DNA of 39,081 nt, from the NCBI RefSeq assembly GCF_004348735.1, contig NZ_SMKT01000088.1, positions 1 to 39,081 of the forward strand, in the 5' to 3' direction. The translations under genes were made by a program, and so were the position numbers. The notes below the pieces were generated by a model, which had not been told where the DNA came from, did not search any database, and was given only the letters and a program-made list of their open reading frames with translations. This document shows positions 33,155 through 39,081 of the stretch, piece by piece; the first letter of the stretch is position 1, and each line of letters begins with the position of its first letter. The stretch is from Actinomadura sp. KC06. Lineage in GTDB: Bacteria; Actinomycetota; Actinomycetes; Streptosporangiales; Streptosporangiaceae.

Positions 33155-34017
33155 GTCTCTCTGAGAAAATCACCGAGAAGCTCGACGGTGCGTTCCGGGG
33201 TCGCACTGTCGACGCACAGGCGTTCCATCGCCTGCAGATAGGTGTCGACGTCGTCGCGCTTGTCCAGGTACATCGCGCCGGTGAGGTTCTCGACGTAAAC
33301 CACGTCCGGCAGGTCCTGCTCGGGAAAGCGCAGGATCGTGAACGCGCCTCCCTCGGCCGCGTGGCCTCCGAACCTGAACGGCATGATCTGGATGGTGACG
33401 TTGGGCAGTTTGGACATCTCGATGAGGTGTTCGAACTGGCCCCTCATCACCTCCGGGCCTCCGATGGGACGTTTCAGCGCCCCTTCGTCCACCACCGCCC
33501 ACAGGCGCGGAGCTTCCGGGCCCGTGAGGCGTTCCTGCCGTTGCATGCGCAGTTCCACGCGCTGTTCGATCTCATGTTCCGCGGCACCGGCGTTGCCCAG
33601 GCGGATCACCGCTCGCGCATACCCCTCCGACTGCAGCAGTCCCGGGACGAACTGCAGTTCATACGTGCGGATCAGCGCCGCCGACTCCTCCAGACCCACA
33701 TAGGTCTGGAACCAGCCGGGCAACACGTCGTTGTACCGGTGCCACCAACCGGGGGTGTTGGCCTCCCGCGCCAACTGCAGCAGCGCTTCGCGTTCTGTCT
33801 TGTCGCTGACGCCGTACAGTGAGAGCAGGTCGTCCACGTCACGTTCTTTGAAGCTGACTCGTCCGAGCTCAAGGCGGCTGATCTTCGACTCCGACGCACG
33901 GATGACGTAGCCGGCGTCCTGACGGGTCACGCCCTTCTGCTCGCGCAGACGGCGAAGCTGTGACCCGAGCAGGATCCGGCGGACCGTCGACCCGCTTCCC
34001 GGCGTCTCTGGAGTCAC
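33151..34017 (-). CDS. XRE-family helix-turn-helix regulator with DUF5753 domain
   Basis: A 288-residue WhiJ-type regulator. The HTH is at about residues 14-75 (LLGSQLRRLREQKGVTRQDAGYV, SKISRLELGRVSFKERDV), and the DUF5753 domain is at about 95-285 (WFQTYVGLEESAALIRTYE, LLQSEGYARAVI, ELRMQRQERL, MPFRFGGHAAEGG). The GTG at 34017 is chosen because GGAGG lies six bases upstream; the TTG at 34023 overlaps that spacer. It forms a two-gene unit with the DUF397 gene and is divergent from an RsbW-like ATPase gene. A possible promoter is AGGACA-N18-TAGGTT (34078-34049, minus strand). A perfect 12-bp palindrome at 34137-34148 lies between the divergent promoters and is a candidate operator. Confidence 0.93.
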   Translation of the reverse strand: MTPETPGSGSTVRRILLGSQLRRLREQKGVTRQDAGYVIRASESKISRLELGRVSFKERDVDDLLSLYGVSDKTEREALLQLAREANTPGWWHRYNDVLPGWFQTYVGLEESAALIRTYELQFVPGLLQSEGYARAVIRLGNAGAAEHEIEQRVELRMQRQERLTGPEAPRLWAVVDEGALKRPIGGPEVMRGQFEHLIEMSKLPNVTIQIMPFRFGGHAAEGGAFTILRFPEQDLPDVVYVENLTGAMYLDKRDDVDTYLQAMERLCVDSATPERTVELLGDFLRET

Positions 34018-34048
34018 GCCCAACCTCCCGGCTATTCGGCGGACAGCG

Positions 34049-34078
34049 AACCTAGTGTGCCACTGGCCTCTGTGTCCT
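34049..34078 (-). promoter_or_regulatory. Promoter candidate of the DUF5753/DUF397 unit
   Basis: On the minus strand, AGGACA (34078-34073), 18 bases, then TAGGTT (34054-34049). The expected transcription start lies about 25 bases before the GTG at 34017. The -10 match is good and the -35 is modest. Confidence 0.4.
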
Positions 34079-34136
34079 GCGGTTACCTCCGATCACTTGC
34101 GTGCGGTCCGCGCCGCCCCACACCCTCACGACGCAG

Positions 34137-34148
34137 ATGCACGTGCAT
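34137..34148. promoter_or_regulatory. Perfect palindrome in the divergent promoter region
   Basis: ATGCACGTGCAT is a perfect 12-bp palindrome, placed 7 bases upstream of the -35 box of the RsbW-like gene and about 60 bases upstream of the regulator's own promoter. It is a plausible binding site for the DUF5753 regulator, but no consensus is known to me. Confidence 0.4.
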
Positions 34149-34154
34149 TGGGCC

Positions 34155-34183
34155 TTGCATTCGCACGCTACGATGCGCAGGAT
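34155..34183 (+). promoter_or_regulatory. Promoter candidate of the RsbW-like ATPase gene
   Basis: TTGCAT (34155-34160), 17 bases, then CAGGAT (34178-34183). Transcription would begin near 34190, which rules out the open-frame starts at 34101 and 34173 and favours the ATG at 34245. Confidence 0.45.
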
Positions 34184-34244
34184 AACGCACGAGACTTCCA
34201 AGCCACGGCTGCACAACAAGATCACTTTGCGGGGTCCGGTTGGA

Positions 34245-34862
34245 ATGACGTCACGCCACGCGCACGACGACACGCGGTGGGGGTTCGGTCCGCTCTGCGG
34301 ACCGGCCGATCCGCACGGCCATGCCGCGCCGTCGACTCCCGTCCCGGAGTCGTCCGACCTGCCCCAAAGCCTGGACACGGCCGTCACCGCCCTGACCGAA
34401 CTGAAGGACTCGACGGTCTCGTTCACCGTCAGGCCCGACCCGGAGTCGGTCACCGCGGCCCGGCATTTCGCCGTGTCACGCCTCATCGAGTGGGGCGTGC
34501 CCGAACTGGCCGACGACGTCGGGCTCGTCGTCTCGGAACTCGTCACCAACGCACTGCGGCACAGCGGCGGGACGTCCCGCGGCCGGTCGGGCGACGACGT
34601 GCACCGCGAGGGCGTGTACGACGACCCGGCCGATCCGCTGGGCTCCGCGCCGTCCGCGATCAGGCTGCGGCTCAGCCTCGAACAGCCGTGGCTGCTCTGC
34701 GGAATCATGGACGCGAGCCGTGCGGCGCCGCGCCGCAGGGAGCCCGACTACATCGCCGAGACGGGACGGGGGCTGCATCTCGTGGAGTCGTTCAGCGACC
34801 GCTGGGGATGGCGCGCTCTTCCGCAAGGAAAGGTCGTGTGGGCTCTGTTCCGTTCCCCATGA
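34245..34862 (+). CDS. RsbW-like ATP-binding (anti-sigma/HATPase) protein
   Basis: A 205-residue GHKL ATPase domain protein of the RsbW/SpoIIAB type. The N-box is SELVTNALRHSGG (97-109, catalytic Glu98 and metal-binding Asn102), a short G1 region lies around IMDAS (154-158), and the G2 box is ETGRGLHLVESFSDRWG (172-188). An acidic insertion of about 25 residues between the N-box and the central strand (DDVHREGVYDDPADPLGS) is longer than in classic RsbW. These proteins bind and inhibit sigma factors or phosphorylate STAS antagonists. The gene lies 83 bases before a BldG-like STAS gene, a natural partner. The start is uncertain: the ATG at 34245 has only weak ribosome-site support. Confidence 0.85.
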   Translation: MTSRHAHDDTRWGFGPLCGPADPHGHAAPSTPVPESSDLPQSLDTAVTALTELKDSTVSFTVRPDPESVTAARHFAVSRLIEWGVPELADDVGLVVSELVTNALRHSGGTSRGRSGDDVHREGVYDDPADPLGSAPSAIRLRLSLEQPWLLCGIMDASRAAPRRREPDYIAETGRGLHLVESFSDRWGWRALPQGKVVWALFRSP

Positions 34863-34945
34863 GCTGCGCGTAATAGCCGCGTCACAGGGGTAACAAAGGA
34901 GTTCCCACTCGGTCCCCGAGAAACGACCGGCAGAGAGGAGCACCG

Positions 34946-35299
34946 GTGGACTTCGCCGTCGAGCATCGCGTCGAAAAGGGCCTGACGGTCGTGAAGATCA
35001 GCGGCGAGATCGACGTCTTCACCAGCCCCCGGCTGCGGGAGGCCCTGCTCGGCATCATCGACAACGGCGGCGCGCACCTGGTCATCGACCTCGGCGAGGT
35101 CACCTTCCTGGACTCCACGGGCCTCGGTGTACTGGTCGGCATCTACCACCGGCTCCGCGCGCGCGACGGCTCGATGTCGTTCATGGGCGTCAACGACCGG
35201 GTACGCCGCGTCTTCCACGTCACCCAGCTCACCAAGATCTTCGTCCTGCACCGCTCCCTCGAGGACGCCATCGCGGCCCACGAGTCCGCGACGTCCTGA
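34946..35299 (+). CDS. STAS-domain anti-sigma factor antagonist (BldG/RsbV-like)
   Basis: A 117-residue single STAS domain. The phosphorylatable serine is S57 in FLDSTGLGVLVG, and the flanking ISGEIDVFTSPRLREAL and GVNDRVRRVFHVTQLTKIFVLHRSLEDAI are very close to Streptomyces BldG in layout and length. When dephosphorylated, such proteins bind anti-sigma factors of the RsbW type and free the sigma factor. GAGAGGAG precedes the GTG at 34946. The preceding RsbW-like ATPase is the obvious candidate kinase and partner. Streptomyces bldG is followed by a separate anti-sigma gene; here the ATPase is upstream instead. Confidence 0.93.
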   Translation: MDFAVEHRVEKGLTVVKISGEIDVFTSPRLREALLGIIDNGGAHLVIDLGEVTFLDSTGLGVLVGIYHRLRARDGSMSFMGVNDRVRRVFHVTQLTKIFVLHRSLEDAIAAHESATS

Positions 35300-35384
35300 T
35301 CGCTCCCTTGCCGCCTCCCGCCTCCCCGCTCCCCCATGCTTATGCCGGTATACGCCCCCTCTTGGGCGACTTCGTTCCCGCCGG

Positions 35385-35393
35385 TTATCCACA
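35385..35393 (+). other. Isolated DnaA-box-like sequence
   Basis: A single exact TTATCCACA lies in the 228-base gap between the STAS and M16 genes. It stands alone, with no second box nearby. The rest of the gap holds only a weak promoter-like TTGGGC-N17-TTATCC overlapping this box. Confidence 0.3.
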
Positions 35394-35527
35394 GTTCCGG
35401 GGGACGCGCCCGTCGTCGCGAGTACCCGGTACGGTGAGACCGAGATCAAGCCCGCCGCCTGGGCACGTCCCTCCGACGCGCGCGGTGCTGTCCGCCAGCC
35501 GACCCATCGAACGGACGGGAGCGCTCC

Positions 35528-36784
35528 GTGGCAGAACAGCCGCTGCATGAGCACACGCTCGGCAATGGCCTGCGCGTGGTGGTCTGCGAAGACCACGTCG
35601 TACCACTGGCCGCCGTGAACATCTGGTACGGGGTGGGTTCGCGGCACGAACGCGCCGGCCGGACGGGCCTCGCCCACCTCTTCGAGCACCTGATGTTCCA
35701 GGGCTCGGCGAACGTCGCGGAGGGCGAGCACGCGGCACTGCTGGAGAGCGCGGGCGCGGCGTTCAACGCCAGTACCTCGTTCGAGCGCACGAACTACTAC
35801 GAGACGGTGCCGGTCAGCCATCTCGACCTCGCGCTCTGGCTGGAGGCCGACCGGATGGGCACGCTGCCCGCCGCGCTCACCCAGGCCAACCTCGACAACC
35901 AGCGCGACGTGGTGAAGAACGAGCGCCGCCAGCGCTACGACAACCAGCCCTACGGGACGGCGTTCGAGCGGCTGTGCGCGCTGACCTTCCCCGCCGGGCA
36001 CCCCTACGCGCACACGCCGATCGGCTCGATGGAAGACCTCGACGCCACCACCCTCGAAGACTGCGCCGACTTCTTCGCCACCTGGTACGCGCCGGGCAAC
36101 GCCGTCCTGTCCGTCGTCGGCGACGTCGACCCCGAGCAGACCATCGCCGCGGTGGAGCGCTACTTCGGCGGGCTCCCGGCGGGCCCGGAGAAGCCCCCGG
36201 CGCGGCCCGGCGAGCTCGGGCCGCTGACCGGCGTCCGCGAGGAGACGCTGGACGAGGACGTCCCGTCCCCCGCCTACTTCGCGATGTTCACGCTGCCCAC
36301 CGACGGCGGCGACGACGTCGAGGCCGCCGAGCTCGCGGTCGAGATCCTCGGCGGCGGCTCCGGCTCGCGCCTCTACGACCGGATGGTGCGGCGCGACGAG
36401 ATCGCCACCGAGGTGTGGGCGGGGGTGACCCGGCTGGCGTCCGGCCAGTCCCTGGCCATCGTCGACGCGATCGGCCCCGAGCCCGACAAGATCGCCGCCG
36501 TGCTGGACGAGGAGCTCGAACGGTTCGCCGCCGACGGCCCCGACGCCGACGAGGCCGCCCGCGCCACCGCCCAGGCCGAGCGCGGGTTCCTGGAGCAGAC
36601 CGAGACCGTCACCGGCCTCGCCAACGCGCTCTCGCAGAACGCCACGCAGTTCGACGACCCGGCCCGGGTCTTCACCGCCCCCGGCCGCGCCGCCGCCGTC
36701 ACCGGGGACGCGATCAAGGAGATGGCGGGCCGCTGGCTCGCGCCCGGCGGCCGCACCGCCCTGACCTACGGAGGCGCCTCATGA
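35528..36784 (+). CDS. M16-family zinc metallopeptidase (catalytic subunit)
   Basis: A 418-residue M16B (pitrilysin-type) peptidase. The inverted zinc motif HxxEH is H50-L-F-E53-H54, and the third ligand is Glu132 in KNERRQRYDN. The supporting motifs FNASTSFERTNYYETVP and the C-terminal Gly-rich GGGSGSRLYDRMVRR are present. These enzymes form a clam-shell of two about 45-kDa halves and degrade short peptides or process precursors. The partner half is encoded by the next gene with a four-base ATGA overlap, so they form a heterodimer. The GTG at 35528 has GGGAG 6-9 bases upstream. There is no signal peptide, so it is probably cytosolic. Confidence 0.95.
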   Translation: MAEQPLHEHTLGNGLRVVVCEDHVVPLAAVNIWYGVGSRHERAGRTGLAHLFEHLMFQGSANVAEGEHAALLESAGAAFNASTSFERTNYYETVPVSHLDLALWLEADRMGTLPAALTQANLDNQRDVVKNERRQRYDNQPYGTAFERLCALTFPAGHPYAHTPIGSMEDLDATTLEDCADFFATWYAPGNAVLSVVGDVDPEQTIAAVERYFGGLPAGPEKPPARPGELGPLTGVREETLDEDVPSPAYFAMFTLPTDGGDDVEAAELAVEILGGGSGSRLYDRMVRRDEIATEVWAGVTRLASGQSLAIVDAIGPEPDKIAAVLDEELERFAADGPDADEAARATAQAERGFLEQTETVTGLANALSQNATQFDDPARVFTAPGRAAAVTGDAIKEMAGRWLAPGGRTALTYGGAS

Positions 36785-38142
36785 CCAGCGGCCTGGAACT
36801 GCAGCCCCGCCCCGTCCCGGGGCCCGTTCCGGCGTGGGCGTTCCCGGCCGCCGACGCGGGCCGCGTCCCGGCCGGGCCCGGCACGCTCCGCTGCGACCTG
36901 CCAGGGCGCCGCCTCGCCGCGGTCCGGCTCGTCCTGCACGCGGGCGCGGGCCGCGAGCCCGGCCACCTCGACGGCGTCGCGACGCTCGCGGCGCGCGCGC
37001 TGATGGAGGGCACGGAGCCCGGCGGCGGCACCGCGCTGACCGCCGCCTTCGAACGGCTCGGCGCCAGCCTGTTCGCCTCCGCCGACCTGACCGCGCTGCG
37101 GATCGCGCTCGACGTCCCGGTCACGCGGCTCGGCCCGGCCCTGGAGCTGTTCTCCTCGGTGGTGCGCCGCCCCGCGCTGGACGACTCCGACGTCCGCCGC
37201 CTCGTCCGCGAGCGCCTGGAGGAGATCGCGCAGGAGGACGCCGACCCGGGTTCCCGCGCCATGCGCGAGCTCCGCGCGGTGATGTTCCCCGCGGAGGCCA
37301 GGGCGTCCCGCCCCACCGGCGGCAGCCGCACCTCGGTCGACGCGCTCCAGGGCGCCGACGTCCGCGCCTTCTACGGCTCCGTGGTCCCCGCTGAGGCCAC
37401 GGCGGTCGTCGCCGGCGACCTGTCAGGGGCGGACGCCGACGCGGCCCTCACAGCCGCTCTGGAAGGCTGGGCCAACACCGGCGAGCCGCTGCCCACCGCC
37501 GACCGGATCATGCCGGAGTCGGCCGCCAGGATCGTCGTCGTCGACCGTCCCGGCTCGGTGCAGACGTACCTCAGCTTCGGGCACGGCGTCCCCGACCGCT
37601 CGCACCACGACTGGCCGTCCCTGATGGTCGCCTCGCACGTGCTCGGCGGCGGGCTGACGTCCCGGCTCAACGCGGTACTGCGCGAGGAGAAGGGCTACAC
37701 CTACGGCATGCGCGCCGGCCTGCTGCGGATCCGGCACTGCGGCCTGTTCATCGCCCAGGGCGCCGTCCACACCGAGGTCACCGCCGACGCCGTCACGGAC
37801 GCGCTGACGGAGCTGCGCGGCATCCTGTCCCGCGGCATCGACGCCGAGGAGCACGGCGCGTCCGTCCGCGCGCTGGCCGACCGTGCGCCCGCCGAGTACG
37901 AGACGGCCCGCTCCGTCGCCGCCGAACTCGCCGACGTGTCCGCCAACGGCCTGGGCGCCGACTACCCCAGCGCCTACCTGGCCGCCGTCCGCGCGTCCAC
38001 CCCGGACGGCGTCGCCCGCGCCTACCGCAAGCACATCGACCCCGAGGCCCTGACCGTCATCGCCGTCGGCGACGCCGCCCAGATCCGCGAACCCCTGGAG
38101 AAGCTCGGCTACGCCCCCGTCACGGTCACCGCCAAGGAGTAG
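36781..38142 (+). CDS. M16-family protein, non-catalytic subunit
   Basis: A 453-residue M16 homologue in which the zinc-binding HxxEH is absent: the equivalent segment reads HLDGVATLAARALMEG. Substrate-binding and structural features of the non-catalytic half are kept, including PGSVQTYLSFGHGVPDRSHHDW, LGGGLTSRLNAVLREEKGYTYG and the C-terminal YRKHIDPEALTVIAVGD. In M16B pairs this R-and-Y-containing half completes the active site contributed by the other subunit. The overlap with the preceding gene (ATGA) gives a 1:1 coupled expression. The protein length is normal for an M16B non-catalytic subunit. Confidence 0.94.
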   Translation: MTSGLELQPRPVPGPVPAWAFPAADAGRVPAGPGTLRCDLPGRRLAAVRLVLHAGAGREPGHLDGVATLAARALMEGTEPGGGTALTAAFERLGASLFASADLTALRIALDVPVTRLGPALELFSSVVRRPALDDSDVRRLVRERLEEIAQEDADPGSRAMRELRAVMFPAEARASRPTGGSRTSVDALQGADVRAFYGSVVPAEATAVVAGDLSGADADAALTAALEGWANTGEPLPTADRIMPESAARIVVVDRPGSVQTYLSFGHGVPDRSHHDWPSLMVASHVLGGGLTSRLNAVLREEKGYTYGMRAGLLRIRHCGLFIAQGAVHTEVTADAVTDALTELRGILSRGIDAEEHGASVRALADRAPAEYETARSVAAELADVSANGLGADYPSAYLAAVRASTPDGVARAYRKHIDPEALTVIAVGDAAQIREPLEKLGYAPVTVTAKE

Positions 38143-38328
38143 GCCGCATCGCCCGATCCCGGAACCCGGCAGACGAAAAAGGGTCGGTGATCCGCTTTCC
38201 GGCGTGAACCAATGGCATGGTGGACTAGGTCTCATATGCGTTGGCCGGGTCCGGTCGGACTCATACCGGGCACGCGCGGGCTGACTTGCGCGGGGATCGT
38301 CCTCGCGGTCTGAAGAGGGGAACGGCCG

Positions 38329-39081
38329 GTGTCCTACGGGCAGATGGCGGGCGGCGGACCGTCCGTCGACACGATCCTGTCGGAGCCGAACTGCAAACCC
38401 GGCGGCGTCGTGGCGGGCAAGGTGCACCTGCGCGGCGGAGCCGGGCCCGTGGAGATCCGGCACGTGACGCTGGCGCTGATGCCGCGCATGCAGAACGGGT
38501 ACGGCGGCGAGACGGCGGGCCCCGAGGTGTACCGGGGCGCCCTCACGCGCGGTTTCCGGCTGGACGCCGCACAGCAGCGCGACCTGGCGTTCTCCATCCC
38601 GCTGCCGTACGAGCTGCCGTTCACCACCGTCCTCGGCCACGAGCTGCCCGGTTTCACGATCGGGATGTGCACCGAGGTCGACGCGAAGGGCCAGCCCGAC
38701 CCCGGCGACGTCGACCCGATCTCCGTGGAGCCGCTGGAATCGCAGCAGTGGGTGCTCGCCGCGATCGCCCGGCTCGGATTCCAGATCACGAACGTCACGT
38801 TCGAGGAGTCCAAGCTGCGGGGCGTCTCCCAGCAGCTCCCGTTCCACCAGGAGATCCACCTCAACCCGCCGTCCTCGTTCCAGGGCCGGATCGGCAAGGT
38901 CGGGCTGAGCTTCGTCGCCAGCCCCCGCAGCATGGCCTTCGTCCTGCGCGCCGAAGACCGCGAGCCGCCGTCCGACCAGTCGTTCGGCGTGTTCCAGGTC
39001 CCGCACGCCGAGGCCGCCGAGACCGACTGGAACACCAAGATCAACCAATGGCTGGAGGCCGCGGCCGCACTGCCACAGGCG
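38329..39081 (+). CDS. Spo0M/arrestin-like sporulation-control protein, 3' end beyond the window
   Basis: An open frame of 251 codons that continues past the window end. It starts MSYGQMAGGGPSVDTILSEP, followed by NCKPGGVVAGKVHLRGG, IRHVTLALMPRM and FSIPLPYELPFTTVLGHELPG, the two-lobed arrestin-like beta-sandwich of the SpoOM family. The Bacillus founder, Spo0M, affects sporulation and division control. The actinobacterial members are poorly studied. The GTG at 38329 has GAAGAGGGG eight bases upstream, a clear start. The 186-base gap from the M16 pair holds no gene I can support; I see no strong promoter there either. A link to the developmental regulators in the window is plausible but unproven. 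Confidence 0.9.
   Translation, partial: MSYGQMAGGGPSVDTILSEPNCKPGGVVAGKVHLRGGAGPVEIRHVTLALMPRMQNGYGGETAGPEVYRGALTRGFRLDAAQQRDLAFSIPLPYELPFTTVLGHELPGFTIGMCTEVDAKGQPDPGDVDPISVEPLESQQWVLAAIARLGFQITNVTFEESKLRGVSQQLPFHQEIHLNPPSSFQGRIGKVGLSFVASPRSMAFVLRAEDREPPSDQSFGVFQVPHAEAAETDWNTKINQWLEAAAALPQA

Noticed and set aside
32734..33241. Plus-strand open frames over the DUF397 gene and the 19-bp repeats
   Set aside because: No ribosome site and no domain; the DUF397 gene on the other strand carries its family signature and is coupled to the regulator.
34101..34244. Upstream extension of the RsbW-like ATPase
   Set aside because: It would start before the likely promoter (34155-34183), and its sequence shows no domain.
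35300..35527. Possible replication origin because of a DnaA-box-like sequence
   Set aside because: Only one box, no cluster, and no dnaA or dnaN gene nearby.
1..39081. CRISPR arrays, tRNA or rRNA genes, insertion sequences
   Set aside because: I found no spaced direct-repeat arrays, no tRNA-like CCA-ending cloverleaf, and no transposase or integrase frame on either strand. Reading by eye could miss a degenerate tRNA.

Overview
The window is chromosomal DNA from a high-GC actinomycete. GTG starts are frequent and many genes overlap by ATGA. The family content is typical of filamentous, developing actinobacteria: a SARP/AfsR regulator, two DUF5753 helix-turn-helix regulators, one DUF397 protein, a BldG-like anti-sigma antagonist, a Spo0M-like protein, a group-2 sigma factor and an ECF42 sigma factor. 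An Actinomadura or other Thermomonosporaceae-like host is my best guess, but this rests on family content, not on a database search. I see no phage, plasmid, CRISPR, rRNA or tRNA feature.

Layout. 3-1325 (+): the 3' part of a divergent hydroxymethylbilane synthase and a small DoxX-like membrane protein. 1335-3757 (-): a tight operon of a Tm-1-like/UPF0261 ATP-binding protein, a PF09370-type TIM-barrel protein and a cupin. 3811-11458 (-): a four-gene ABC operon with two very large MacB/FtsX-type permeases and two ATPases, one of which carries an extra AbrB-like tail. 11565-14828 (-): a large SARP/AfsR regulator, divergent from a RibD/DHFR-like reductase (14936-15496). Their shared promoter region contains an 11-bp-phased direct repeat of the type SARPs bind. 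15578-16525 (-): an orphan DUF5753 regulator. 16800-18498 (+): a DGPF/YCII protein and an ECF42 sigma factor, with an ECF42-type promoter in front. 18568-19509 (+): a PLP-dependent threonine/serine dehydratase. 19514-22075 (-): a DUF6493-like giant protein. 22154-23503 (-): a secreted or anchored serine hydrolase. 23623-24633 (-): a group-2 sigma-70, divergent from a TetR regulator (24730-25413). 25572-28943 (-): pyruvate carboxylase, preceded by a HAAS-type membrane protein (29082-29567). 29794-29976 (+): a 60-residue protein gene with a SigR-type promoter. 30035-30679 (-): a TetR regulator, divergent from a transmembrane Ser/Thr kinase with a SapA-like outer domain (30831-32645). 32900-35299: a DUF397/DUF5753 pair divergent from an RsbW-like ATPase, followed by a BldG-like STAS protein. 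35528-38142 (+): an M16 peptidase pair. 38329-end (+): a Spo0M-like protein cut by the window edge.

Much of the window is regulatory. It holds about ten signalling or transcription proteins, several of them with recognisable candidate operators or promoters next to them. The parts with least known function are the Tm-1/TIM-barrel/cupin operon, the kinase with a SapA-like ectodomain, and the ATPase with an AbrB-like tail. No intergenic gap exceeds 300 bases; the longest (16526-16799, 32646-32899, 35300-35527, 29568-29793) are described in the feature and finding entries.
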